Assembly: GCA_015680685.1 (NCBI GenBank) | Contig: MNCI01023340.1 | Location: forward strand, 216,715-280,714 | Direction of reading: 5' to 3' | DNA length: 64,000 nt | Source of the DNA: Gnetum montanum | Lineage: Eukaryota; Streptophyta; Gnetopsida; Gnetales; Gnetaceae | In this document: piece after piece, positions 11,725 to 22,639 of the stretch | Numbering within the stretch: position 1 is the stretch's first letter | Layout of the letters: the number at the start of each line of letters is the position of its first letter | The notes under the pieces: model-generated | What the model was told of the DNA's origin: nothing | The model's input: the letters and a program-made list of their open reading frames with translations, nothing else | Database searches by the model: none | Position numbers and translations under genes: made by a program

Positions 11725-11743
11725 TCCCCGGAAATGGCGCCAA
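11725..11743 (-). promoter_or_regulatory. TE1 primer binding site (tRNA-Asp-like)
   Basis: On the minus strand the base after the LTR tip is followed by TGGCGCCATTTCCGGGGA. This closely resembles TGGCGCCGTTGCCGGGGA, the tRNA-Asp-type site of Athila-like elements. Its place next to the right LTR fixes the element's orientation. Confidence 0.75.
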
Positions 11744-12524
11744 TGATGAGTGGCGAGGTACCCCTACACTCAACCATACGAATATGAGCATTACAAGTGT
11801 GATCCAGTCAAACTCCATAGACAGACTAGTTGTGGCACCTAGACAATTATCCTTAGGTCGTAGTTTGTTGTCTTCCCACCTGGACTAGTGTTAACTTTGT
11901 CACATATGGTTTAGTCCAGAGTGAGGTGTATGATGTGTTTCTAGGCTAATGCTACTCCTGAAGATAATGGGAAATAATATTAACTAATCTAGGAGAGAGA
12001 GGGTGAGAGAATCTAAACTAGCCTAAGTGTGATGAGCATCCATTCCTTCATTATCCATACACATCTTGGACTTCATGCATGACTAGTACTAGGATTACCA
12101 AGCGTAGATCCTAGGCATGCTACTGGGTTACCAAGTAGTCACACTTAAATGCTCGTAATCAAGTCGTAGTCATTCCACGTTTAACAGGAGTTTAAGGGTG
12201 ATAGAGATTAACTAGGAAAGTAGTAAATAACAATTAAATAAATAGTTAAACTAAGTGAATGCTACAATAATGAAGTAATCTTGATCTTTATTTTCAGTCA
12301 TGTGCGTGTCCAAGTACGTCACACTCGAATAAGGATGTCGTACAATTACAATCACCACACTGCAAGCATATATTGAGAGGAAAAGGGTTAAGAGAAATAA
12401 AACACTTAAACTAAGAACTACTTACTTATTACTAACTAATTTGTCTACCTATTATTTATAGATGAGGAGACAGGCTATGATATCGCGTATGCAATATCGC
12501 GGTTGACCAAAATGCAACTCATCA
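11744..12524 (-). repeat. TE1 5' LTR (781 bp)
   Basis: Partner of 4939-5739 with the same tips. The minus-strand TATA box is at 12453-12460 and the upstream palindrome is degraded to GATATCGCGTATGCAATATC. Most differences between the two LTRs are C/T and A/G changes, as expected for methylated, decaying repeats. Confidence 0.9.
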
Positions 12525-12529
12525 ACTGG
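12525..12529. repeat. TE1 target-site duplication, right (ACTGG)
   Basis: Pairs with 4934-4938. Confidence 0.9.
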
Positions 12530-13291
12530 AAAGAATTTCTCAAAAGGAGTTATGAGAAACTAAGGTGGGTTTCCAAGTAGCATCTTTTGATGACGATGAA
12601 GTGTGTTTCTTGGACGAAAAACCTCTAAGTAGGGTTTCTTTGCATCCATAGGTAGAAGAATGACTAGGATCATTATTTGAAAAATATGGACCCTACAAAA
12701 TAGAAAATTGGTTAGAAATTAAATTATTTTCGGCTTAGATTGCATTGTAGTTGAATATGGGTCTTCTCCTTGAAATAAGTTCTACAACTCTTCAAATTCT
12801 TCAAGTGTCAAATCTTGCATCCATGCATCTTCATCTAAATCTTCACCCACTTTCATCATTAATCCTAAACCTTCTTCTGAACTCTCATCTTCTAAACTTT
12901 CATCCTCATTTGATAGCAAATGAACTTGATAGATTTTTTCTTGTTCATCTTCTATTTCTAATTCTTCAATAGGTTCCCATTCCTCTAAATAATGCTCAAA
13001 GAAACTTTTAATCTTCAGGACTACTTTTCTTTCTAGGACACTCATGGGCATAATGACCATATTCTTTACAGTTATAACAACAAATTTTCTTGTGATCCAA
13101 TGGTTGTTTTCACCTTTTGACTAACATCCTTGTCCCTTTTTTAAATGGTCTTGATTTACCTCTAGATCATCTTTTTGTTGTCCATCTAGCTTTTCCTAAT
13201 TTTATTCCTCCATTTTTTCTACAATATCTACTAGGCTTTCTGGGTGGACGCCCAAACACATCAATTCCATCTAAATTAGTACACACTTCTT
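12530..13291 (-). pseudogene. Endogenous pararetrovirus coat-protein C terminus (copy 2)
   Basis: Closely similar, same strand, to 1-660 (offset about 12.62 kb). It covers the basic region, the zinc knuckle and the acidic tail, plus about 90 bp further downstream. Here the knuckle is complete (C-x2-C-x4-H-x4-C, 13038-13079). However, one extra base just after it shifts the frame relative to the acidic tail (13060-12782), which copy 1 reads in frame. Similarity to copy 1 stops at about 13291. TE1 inserted five bases from the left end of this block. Confidence 0.7.
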
Positions 13292-15955
13292 TGCTGCACC
13301 AAACTCATGTTGCAATCTTTAACAAAACCCTTACCAATGCATCAAAACTCTATTGTAATCTTTTTCAAAATCCTCATTAACATACCAAACCTTCATTACA
13401 ATCTTTACCAAAATGCTCTCTACAATCTTCATCAAAAGCCCTCATCAATGCCCCATATATTGCAAGATTCCCATTAATAGTCTCAAATGAACCTAGTGAT
13501 GTCCAAGGATCCATTGTTCCTATCAATATCAGTGCTAGATGTGTTGACTTGCATCTTTCTTGCTAATAATGTAAATATCCATAGCAACTTTGATAAGTCC
13601 TTTATTATTTTCTTAGTGAATCATAGCATCTAATGAATAATTAAATACATTATGTCATAAAAATATTTTTTAGGAGTCCAAACAATAAAGTAATAAATAT
13701 GAAACTAAAACTAAAACTATAATAGTAAGGGTGAAAATTTTCTCTTTCCATTTATCAAGTTTCTTTTTTATTTTATCTACCATATATTTCTATAAAGCAT
13801 TCAAATTATGCTCAAAAGAAAAAGGTATTTTTAGAATCATGAAAAAAAAATATTTTTTTAAAGATATTTGAATGGTTAAGAGTAACTTACTCATTAATAT
13901 TTCTATTATAACAAATCATAAATTCTTTGCAATTGATACATGATCCAAATAATATTCAACATTCCTCCATTCTAACTAATAAATTATTAATCTAAGAATC
14001 ATACAATCATCACCTAGAGTTTTTATGCTCATTTTTCTAAGTGAGGTCTCAAGAAGATCAATAGATGACTAAAAGTTTAGCCTCTTCAAGTGATTGCACC
14101 CATGCTCAAACTTGTGCCTTCTCACTTGAGAAACATGCACCTTGTCATTACTCTAAATGCTAGTTCCTCTAATAAATTATTCATATCTTACAGGGAATTA
14201 TTAATTATGAAAAATGAATTATTTTCAAAGTGCATGTTAAGTAGTTGCATATATTGATCATTAATTGAAATTCCCTTAATGATATTCTATTAAAGATCAT
14301 AATGCAAGTTATGTGAAAGAAGGACTATTATGATAATGAAAAGATATAAAGCTAGAGGATAGCTTTAACAAATTGACTATTAAAGAGGAAAGAAATGACT
14401 CAATCATCAAATGCTAATTCACAAAGGCATACAATAATATAATCTCATTCAACCCTAGCATAAGCTTTAAAATAATCTAACTTAATAAAAGAAATATCCT
14501 AATTACTATTAAAATCCCACTACATTCACTTCCATTATATAATTATATTCTTTAAGATGTATCACCTTTAACAAAACCTATTTGCATAGGTCTAATGATG
14601 CCATTTATAATCTTTTGAATCTAATGAACTAGTGGTATGAATCTTGGCTTGGTAATCCTAGGTAAGAAGTTTGATTCTAATAAGTAGCCTTGAGTTATAA
14701 ACTTCTATAAATCATGGGGTGTACCTATGTTTCAATGAATTTGAGTTCCAATACACCCTCTAATGACCTAGATATTTTAATAATATTTTATAAGTATTTT
14801 TAAAAAGATTAATATGCCTCTAATTATCAATATGTTAAAGATGTCCATCCTTAGAAAGAATTCATATGACATCTTTATTTTTATTTTTACCAAGAGAAAC
14901 ATGTTTGATAGCTTAACATGAGAGAGATCATCTCCAACAATATCCTAATACTTTCTAAAAAATTTAATTATAAAACCATCAAATCCTAGATTTTTACCAT
15001 TTGGTAAATTACAAGTTACTTCTTTCATTTCTTCCACTATAATTTCTTTTTATGAATATTTTGATGTGCTTTTGTTATAAGATTAGAAATATGTATACTA
15101 GAGACCTCCAATAATCCAAGGAACTATAGATAGAGAAAGAAGATATTTCAAAACATCTTATCCATCTCTTAATTTATTAGGAGTATAAATATTATAAAGT
15201 CTAACTTTAATAAGTAACCCAAGAAACTCAACTAAGTATTAGATCTAAAATTCAAAAATTTTCCTATCCAATTTTATTAACTAATAGTAATACATTATTT
15301 AGTAACTTCATAATCAATAGAAAAAAAAAGACATTCCTTTTAAAATTAGCTTAAAATTGAGGTATTATTATGTTTAAATATCCAAAGGATCTATTGGATA
15401 GAAATTACATTTTGACCGTTAAAGTTAAATATCAACTCAATAAAATGGCCAACCAACACTAAATATCTAGTCATCTAGATCTTTTGCTAAAATATTATGT
15501 TTTTGTCTCAAATGTTTCATTTAAGGGAAACTTAGAAAAACATTATGTCCATCTTGAACCACATAGCCTACATGTACATTTTTTCTTTTAGAAAGTTTCA
15601 TCCATCTTCTACTTTTTATCCTAAGTTAATGTAAACTAAAACTAAGCTCATTGATAAAAAAATACAACCTATCATCAAGAGTAAAATTGAGAAAAAACAA
15701 GCTTCTGAGTTTAATTAGTAACCTCTTATGCATTTGAAATTTATTTTTATTTATTTATTTATTTATTATTATTATTATTTTGCTTACCTTCTACCTGTAT
15801 GATAACTTTGTTAAAACCTACTACCAAACCAACTTTACAAATGTGTCTTGGCTTACTTTGTATATCCTCCAATAAGATATCTAAGTCTTTTTTTTTCCTT
15901 AGAAATATCATCATTGCTCTTTTTTATCTTAATGGGTTTCCTTAAAAACTTTGAT
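13292..15955. other. AT-rich sequence without recognisable genes
   Basis: Only short chance ORFs. A (TTTA)n/(TTA)n microsatellite lies at about 15747-15781. A stretch at about 14045-14130 loosely resembles 20450-20540 (both contain a tRNA-like 'agtg.tt.cac..' run) and might be a decayed SINE. The left part next to the LINE could be its 3' end. Confidence 0.4.
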
Positions 15956-15959
15956 CTAT

Positions 15960-16960
15960 TCTATTTTAGCGAATTTTTTAGTATAAGTAATAAAATCACA
16001 AATAACTTTCACTTTTAGAGAAAGTATATTACTATACTTTAATAAAAGCATAAAAGAAGGTGTTTATACTTTCACTTTTAATTCATCAAATTAAAATATC
16101 TTATGTACTCTTTCAATGACCTTCTAATTTTTAACACTAAGACTTTGTTCCTAAATGGTACATCAATATAACATAATAAGATAAATGATTTTCTAGAAAA
16201 TTTATTTTCTAATCTTTCATGTTTAAACTCCTAATGCCTTATATTTCTTTTCAATTATATAGAAAATTTTTATTCTTCTTACTATTTTTTCCTAAATGCA
16301 TTTATTCCATTTATACTTTTGCATATATTGAAGACCCAAGTATTTGTCTAAATGATTCCATGATTTGTACATTCTTTTTATCAAATTTAAAATTATACTA
16401 TGTGTTTCTCATGCTTCATATCATCATTTTAGTTTTTTCTACATTAACTTGCAAAATAGAAGAAATGCAATTTTTTTTGAACATTTGTAACATATTAGAC
16501 ATACCTTTTTCAGAAGTAGATATGAAAGTATCATTGTCTATGTTCAAAAAATAAGCTCATTTCTTAAGAACATATTTTATAACATGTATATGTTGTCTAT
16601 TGCACATCCAATCTTACAACTCATGAATGAAGAGACCAAAGAGAGTTAGGGATAAAGCAAAACCTTGCTTCACCCTAATGTTTCTCTATATTTTAAAAAT
16701 ATTATTATAGTGACTATCTCTAAGCTTGATGATAACTTCTTTATACAACTTCTGAGTTATTACCATGAGTTCTGCAAGGAGATCTATTTTATTTAGTAAT
16801 AGCCATAACTTTTTCTAGCTCATTGACTCATAAGTTTTTGTATAAGCTATACAATAAATAAATAAATTTTTATTAGGTTTACTTGCAAGTTTAATGCAAT
16901 GTCTAAGAGGAACAAGAATATCAATGGTAGAATGCTTTTATTTGAAACTTTCTTAATAGA
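15960..16960 (-). pseudogene. LINE reverse transcriptase remnant
   Basis: Reading the minus strand from 16960 downward, with stops and shifts, the order is that of a non-LTR RT. A palm segment around 16700-16590 reads VKQGFALSLTLFGLFIHEL, matching the RQG.PLSP.LF motif. A degraded 'FADD' region with ISTSEKGMSNMLQMF and VNVEKTKMM follows at about 16540-16430. The thumb/tail comes next, with a WCTIWEQSLS-type block near 16160 and a LKVKVICDF block near 16000. The first Asp of the catalytic pair is lost in decay. No endonuclease could be placed. The element is 5' truncated or too decayed upstream of 16960. Confidence 0.65.
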
Positions 16961-16984
16961 TTACTTTGTTATTTCTTTTTCTCC

Positions 16985-17450
16985 AATCATTTGGCCGATA
17001 GGCCATTACCAGTGAGAAATCAGTAACACTAATATTTTGTGCGTAATGCTGACCAGCGTTGACTTTCCCATGGCCCATTTCGGTAATGCTAGTTTGTGCG
17101 CAATGCTGCTGATGTGTGATGCTGATGTGTAAAATTCCATATACGCTATTTCGATAACACAATATTTTGTATGTAACGCTGACCAGCATTGACTTTCCCA
17201 CGGCCCATTTCGGTAACATTATTTTGTGCGCAACGCTGTTGATGTGTGATGCTGACGTGTGATGCTGACGTGTAAAATTCCATATATGCTATTTCAGTAA
17301 CACAACTTTGTGAATAATGCTGACGTGTAACTAAAATTCCAACAGGCCATTTCGGTAACGCAAGTTTGTGCACAGTGCTGACGTGTAATTAAAATTCGAG
17401 ACAGGCCATTTCGGTAACACAACTCTGTGCATAACCCTAACGTGTGATCA
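16985..17450. repeat. Degenerate tandem array (GGCCATTTCGGTAACAC...)
   Basis: At least five imperfect copies of a block containing GGCCATTTCGGTAACAC, TTTGTGCGCAATGCTGA and GACGTGTAA follow each other with variable spacing. Longer sub-repeats of about 120-130 bp include AAAATTCCATATA. The array ends about 25 bp before a TATA-like box at 17473. The minus-strand ORFs here merely translate the repeat. Confidence 0.75.
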
Positions 17451-17471
17451 AAGGTTGCGTCCTTTGCATTC

Positions 17472-17481
17472 TTATAAATAC
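17472..17481 (+). promoter_or_regulatory. Candidate TATA box after the tandem array
   Basis: CTTATAAATA on the plus strand, immediately downstream of the array, giving an enhancer-array plus core-promoter arrangement such as an LTR U3. No LTR partner was found. Confidence 0.35.
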
Positions 17482-17589
17482 ATAGATAATGCGTAATAAT
17501 AGTGCATAGAGCAGCAGTAGCAGGAGGACGGCTCGAGTTCTACGCAGATGCAGATCTAGCATTTTAGCCGAAGACAGAAAACATGCATG

Positions 17590-17757
17590 GATTAGAACAG
17601 GATCGAAGCGTGGATCAGGATCTGATACCATTCGCGGATCAGAACAGGATCGAAGTGTGGATCTGACACCATTCGCGGATCAGAACAGGATCGAAGTGTG
17701 GATCTGACACCATTCGCGGATCAGAACAGGATCGAAGCGTGGATCAGGATCTGACAC
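17590..17757. repeat. Tandem repeat, about 41 bp unit, about 4 copies
   Basis: The unit contains GCGGATCAGAACAGGATCGA followed by a GTGGATC...CTGACACCATTC part; two outer copies carry an extra CAGGATC. On the minus strand each unit reads TGGTRTCAGATCC, close to but not identical with a tRNA-Met primer site. Confidence 0.8.
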
Positions 17758-17884
17758 CATTTTCCCTTCCGTTGGCAGCGCCTGCAAATTCTTAAAGGGT
17801 TGTGTCCTGATGATGAAGTTAGTGCTCAGAGGCTGATGCTTAGCGGTTGATCCCAAAAAATTACACGGAGCCAGATCCGTATCC

Positions 17885-17917
17885 GCGGAGCCTCTGGAAA
17901 CATTCCAGAGGCTCCGC
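17885..17917. repeat. Perfect 15-bp hairpin with 3-nt loop
   Basis: GCGGAGCCTCTGGAA at 17885-17899, loop ACA, then its exact complement TTCCAGAGGCTCCGC at 17903-17917. It is GC-rich in an AT-rich neighbourhood and followed by a T-rich run (17920-17930). Confidence 0.9.
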
Positions 17918-18059
17918 AGAAATTATTTTTTTAGATACTTGGGTCTCCAGGATAAATAAATTAAGGAAAAAATAGAAAAAGGAATAAAAGTTGTTGCCTT
18001 AGAGGTTTGGGCTTTGCAGGTCAAAAAATAAATCTTTTAGACAATCATTTATCCTATTG

Positions 18060-18760
18060 TGCTATGGATGCACCATTTGAAGACCAGGTCTTAGTGCTAA
18101 AAATTAGGAGGTTGATGAATTAAAGACTTGAATATTTCATTGGAAGAGATACAAAGAAATCTAAAACATATTCATAAGTTGTTCAACAACGGGTTCTAAC
18201 AAAGTTAAATTTATAGTCAAATCTAGAAGGCAAGAAAAATTGTATTTGGAAACTTATCTTAGAGGAAATTCATAAAGAAAAACCTATCTTAGAGAAAAAA
18301 AACATGTAGGCTATGTGGAATATTTGAGACAAAAATATAATATTGTAGCAAAAGGTTTATATAATCNCAGAATATTTGAGACAAAAATATAATATTGTAG
18401 CAAAAGGTTTATATAATCGTCTCTTCTTCCATTTAGTATTGAAAACTAAAAACCAAAAATTTTAATTACATCTAGGAAATTACAAAGGATTTGTTGGATG
18501 GTTACAAAGTCTCAACACATTTTCAAAAAAAGTTGAAAACATCATTAATGTAATGCCCCAAGAAAATAGGGTCATATTGAAACAAAAAATCAGCAGATTA
18601 CAATTAATATTATAATTCATTGGAATGTGAGCCAAAGATGGGCAATCTATTCTTCATCCTCAATGCTTTTCAGATGATTTAGAAGAAGAATTGGATTAAG
18701 TAGTGTTCATTTGTGAGGATGCAAGGGTTATGCTCACTGTTAATGTAATAAACAATGATC
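18060..18760 (+). pseudogene. Unrecognised coding-like remnant
   Basis: Several plus-strand stretches look protein-like although broken by stops: MDAPFEDQVLVLKIRRLMN at 18066, a Lys/Leu-rich segment around 18130-18300, and LHPQCFSDDLEEELD followed by VVFICEDARVM at about 18650-18735. I do not recognise a family. It could be a decayed host-gene copy or TE piece. A single-N join with a repeated 49-bp flank lies in its middle. Confidence 0.3.
18318..18418. other. Single-N assembly join with duplicated flanks
   Basis: The 49 bp at 18318-18366 are repeated exactly at 18370-18418, with N at 18367. Best explained as two overlapping contig ends joined without merging. Confidence 0.85.
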
Positions 18761-18965
18761 TCATTCTTTTCTATCAACTAATTTTTACCATTTTGAATGT
18801 CAGATCATTTGTAACTATACATTTTCAGTTACGCAATTTTGTACATTGATCATTTCTGCTGTATTACAACATGTTTATGATCATTAAATAAAGCATTCCA
18901 TGGTCTTATAATATTTCTATCTGTTATGTTTAAATCATTGCTATAGCAGAAGACGACTGCCGATC

Positions 18966-19483
18966 ACTAGCTTAGTTATATATATTTATAATATATATCT
19001 ATAAATTGGCCGATAGAATCTTATAAGATTACAAGTAAGAAGTTCTTTGAGTAAAAAATTTCACGACTTCTGGACGAAGAACAAGATTTAAAAACCCAAA
19101 TTTTCATGCCTTCTGGATGAAGAACAAGAGTTCTGTACCTTATTTTTCCTAAGGATGGGTTTTCTGAAAAAATAATTTCATGAATTAGTGTATGCTCTCA
19201 CCATCGGCCGAATTTATGCTCTCACTCTCAACAAATTCGGTCGAGGGTGAGAGCATACACTAATTCATGAAAAATTTTTTTTCAAAAAAACCATCCTTAG
19301 GAAAAATAAGGTACATAACTCTTGTTCTTCGTCCAGAAGGCATGAAAATTTGGGTTTTTAAATCTTGTCCTTCGTCCAGAAGTCGTGAAATTTTTTACTC
19401 AAAGAACTTCTTACTTGTAATCTTATAAGATTCTATCGGTCAATTTATAGATATATATTATAAATATATATAACTAAGCTAGT
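18966..19483. mobile_element. Long inverted-repeat (foldback/MITE-like) element, 518 bp
   Basis: A left arm (18966-19215) and right arm (19233-19483) of about 250 bp are near-perfect inverted copies with a 17-nt loop. The outer tips are ACTAGCTTAG and CTAAGCTAGT. No convincing target-site duplication is visible, so the superfamily is open. No coding capacity. A transcript across it would fold into a very long hairpin. Confidence 0.85.
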
Positions 19484-21531
19484 TTATTCTTCTTTCAAGA
19501 ATAGCATTGCAAAAATACTACTTACAACTATCATAAAATAATTTTTTAGATTATTTCTATTATCTTTCTTAGTTTAGTAAGTCCCTTAATTAGCCGAGAA
19601 CCAAAGGTGGTGGGCCTACTCTTAAGTTTTGAATGGTGTCATACCATAAAAAACACGTTCTATATCTACTACCTATCCCTCTTTCCCTCAAGTCCCTTTC
19701 CATCCCTTCCTTATTGAAGACGTGTCCAAAAAGAGAGGTCTAAGGTCAAAACTAATGTTACCAAAACAAAAATTTTAAGATGCCACAAATGTTAAGGTGG
19801 GTTCTAATGTTTAACTAAAAAATGTAGAAAATAACCGAAAATGGAATCTAAGATTTTAAAAGGAATTCTGAGCTACTAACATTATAAGAAAAAACATTAT
19901 CAATTGATGTTTTCAAACTTTCAATCATTCCAAGAAGTCCTAGAAGCTTTTTAAAACATTTTCCATTACCTTAAGACTAAGAGTTTTTATAGAAAATTTT
20001 TTGGATTTTTCATACAAAACACTAATAATGAATACAAAAATATAAAAACATTCTTCAAAAAACATAAAATAAACAAATAAACAAGTCAAAAATAAAACAT
20101 TAAATGAAAACATAATAGATGAAAGAGAAAAATGAAATACCTCTTATATAGCAGCTATCTCCTATCCTTCTAACTTAATAAAGCTAAAACCCTTCTCTAT
20201 ACTACCATACTACCTGCTCCTCAAATCCCATCCTAACTAACACATATTTTCATAATGTAAAACCTCTACCACCTCTCTCAATCTATTCAAACAAGCTAAT
20301 AATCCCCATCTATGATAAATTAAAATCCTTCTCTTTCAAAAAATAGACAACTAACATACAAACCATTGAATCTCTCAAGTATATCCTATACAATTGAATA
20401 CTATGTAGTTTAAAGGATTATCACCGATAATCACAATTCTTATCCTACTAAATGGGGTCCTGACTAGGTTGGTAGATGAAAGAAAACCTAATCTCTTTAA
20501 GTGGTTACACTCAAGTGTGAACCCCGGTCTTCAACTTAAGAAATGAGCATATTACAACTGAATGTTATGTAGTTTAACAACTAAAAAAGTATCACAACTA
20601 TACACCAATATAAATAATTCTATTCTTAAGGGGATCAATTTAATTTTTTTATTTATAACAACCAAAATGTAGTTAATCTCAATTAAAACCAACCTCTATT
20701 TATGAATATCGTATTACAAATTAAATTTATAATCATACAAAATTTTATAAAAAAAATTAAAATAAATAATAGACAACTTAAATAACAACAAACATAAGAA
20801 CACAAAAAATTAAACCACTAGCCAAAATAAATAAAACCAACTTTAAACAACAATGGAATCAAATCAATGTAAAACAACCATTGAAGTAGAATAAAAACAT
20901 AACAAAGCTACCAACCTTGTCCCATTCAAAACTAACTCTATTCCTTGTTAAGAAATCTCAAACCTGTAGTCCTTAAATTATAACAATTTATTAAAAACAA
21001 AAACTAAAGAAATCATGATCCAAAAAACTATCAAGTTTCTTCTATACTAACAAATAAATTAATAAAAAATAAATCAAACAACCCTAACCCAATATTATCA
21101 AATTAACAACCTAGTATACTATACTCATAACCTACCTTTTCCTAATATGCAAACTTATACTTGAAGCCATAATCCATGATCGAAAAAAAATCTAATTACT
21201 TCTATGTAAACAGAAAAATAAATATGCTAAACAACTCTCAAAATTATACTTCCTATAATTACACCTGACAAACCTTGTTTCTCCTCTACTGAGTATAGCT
21301 TTTGGAAGTATTTTTTTCTAATAGTAATTATATCTTTCAAAAGAATAACAAATAGTTCATAAGAAATTTCTACTATACTAATAATCCTATCTACCCTCAT
21401 GCACCAACATACTTCCTATAATCATAATATCATATATAGCACATACAACCAAAATATGATCTTTATTTAAAATATCGAATACCTAAGATAATACCATCTA
21501 TACAAACAATTATCTTAGATACCACTATCCC
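19484..21531. other. AT-rich sequence, nothing recognisable
   Basis: Mostly A/T- and A/C-rich DNA with no open frames of note. A short tract (about 20450-20540) loosely resembles 14045-14130. Confidence 0.5.
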
Positions 21532-21536
21532 ATTAC
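21532..21536. repeat. TE2 target-site duplication, left (ATTAC)
   Basis: Identical to 34787-34791 next to the other LTR. Confidence 0.9.
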
Positions 21537-22391
21537 TAATGAGTCATGTTTTCTTGGGTCATCATCACCACTACATCAACATGGGATTTGATGCCTTGAC
21601 GTGGCCTTGTCAATGTAGTATCTATTTTCACCTATAAATACATGCTAACCCATCATGTTTATGACATCTTTTGTCATAGTTGTAGCTGAGCTCTTATAGT
21701 TTTCTTACTTGAAAGTTAGAATACTTTTCTTAAGTCCCTGTAATAGGAGTCAAAGAGTGTACAAGCACTATTGTACCCAAAAATAGTTGTATGTGCAGTA
21801 ATAAAGACAAGCTTTTTGATAAACCTTGCAATTCTTCAAAATAGATTAATTGTTTACTTATGCATTTAATGTTTTATGCAAGTTCCTTTAATGCTTTAGG
21901 TAATTAAGTAATGAATAAAGCTAAATTAAGCTAGATGAAATAGTAATTAATTAAGCACATAAGTACAACCACTTCAAGCATACACTTGGCTCTTGGTAAT
22001 CCCATTAATGCTTAATGTTTGATAACCCAGTAGTGTTAAATGTGTTTAGGATGTGTACAACAAGTGGGAATAGATGCTTATGTTAGGATTAGTTAGGTGT
22101 AGCTAGTTAAATTAAATTAGCAATTTAATTATTTTATTTTATAAATTATTCCTTACCCTTAGAAAAATTAAAAAATAAACATAAAAATGATAAAAATCAT
22201 ATGCCTCAGTTGCACTTAACCAAACCTTTTCATTTCACAAGTGTAATTGGAAAAACAATGATTGCAATGGTTAGTTTCACTTCCTAAAGACTAGTATACT
22301 TAGAAGGCTATAAGTCCACAAAATCAACTGGATCACGCATGAATGCTTAGTGATTTGTATGAGTGGAATAGGGTCTACTCACCACTCATCA
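21537..22391 (+). repeat. TE2 5' LTR (855 bp)
   Basis: Aligns with 33877-34786 along its length but lacks a roughly 50-bp part of U3. Begins TAATGA (decayed TGATGA) and ends ACTCATCA, the same tip as TE1. TATA box TATAAATA at 21633-21640. Confidence 0.88.
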
Positions 22392-22461
22392 TTGGTGCCA
22401 TTGCTAAGCATTTNCATAGGGTCTACTCACCACTCATCATTGGTGCCATTGCTAAGCATTT
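22368..22461. other. Single-N assembly join with duplicated flank at LTR/PBS
   Basis: About 46 bp ending ...GCTAAGCATTT before N (22414) are repeated directly after it (22415-22461). This is almost certainly an unmerged contig overlap, not a biological second LTR end. Confidence 0.85.
22392..22412 (+). promoter_or_regulatory. TE2 primer binding site
   Basis: TTGGTGCCATTGCTAAGCA right after the LTR tip, a decayed version of the TGGCGCC-type site of TE1 (11725-11743) and of the element at 63775. Confidence 0.6.
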
Positions 22462-22639
22462 GTAGTTTGATATGTCCACTATCTAGGACTTTGTAAATAT
22501 TATTTAAGATTGTTGGAATGAATCCTAAGGTCACAATCATTCAAAAAAAATGAAGAAGATAGAGAATAAAAATTATAATTATAATTTAAGCATACTAAAT
22601 TTTTTCTCTAATCCAAAATGTTTTCTTCTCACAAGCATG

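Larger units (their letters stand above)
4939..12524 (-). mobile_element. TE1: complete non-autonomous Ty3-type LTR retrotransposon (gag + ORFX, no pol)
   Basis: Two LTRs (4939-5739 and 11744-12524), each bounded by TGATGAGT...ACTCATCA, flank about 6.0 kb. A perfect 5-bp duplication, ACTGG, lies at 4934-4938 and 12525-12529. The primer site sits inside the right LTR and the polypurine tract inside the left LTR, so the element reads on the minus strand. The interior encodes a gag (11602 to about 9860) and a second protein (7922 to about 5870). There is no protease, reverse transcriptase, RNase H or integrase. It therefore resembles TR-GAG or LARD derivatives that depend on a partner's pol. TE2 in this window (21537-34786) has the same ORFX and LTR tips and is related to the kind of partner required. 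The LTRs differ at many mainly transition sites, so it is not young. Confidence 0.9.

Noticed and set aside
16953-17373. Minus-strand ORFs with a repeated TEMG.GKVNAGQ.Y.QN pattern, looking like a repeat protein
   Set aside because: They are translations of the degenerate tandem DNA array; the frame changes between units and there is no start context or family.
17437-17631. Minus-strand ORF with a Leu-rich stretch resembling a signal peptide
   Set aside because: It starts inside a tandem repeat and the Leu run comes from CAG/GCA-rich DNA; no homology recognised.
17590-17757. A CRISPR-like array (regular ~41-bp repeats)
   Set aside because: The repeats are contiguous without unique spacers and the context is a plant genome.
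18966-18970. CACTA transposon end (CACTAG at the foldback tip)
   Set aside because: The right tip does not give the mirror CTAGTG and no 3-bp duplication is present.
22415-22461. A second LTR end plus primer site in TE2
   Set aside because: An exact repeat across a single N; assembly overlap rather than biology.
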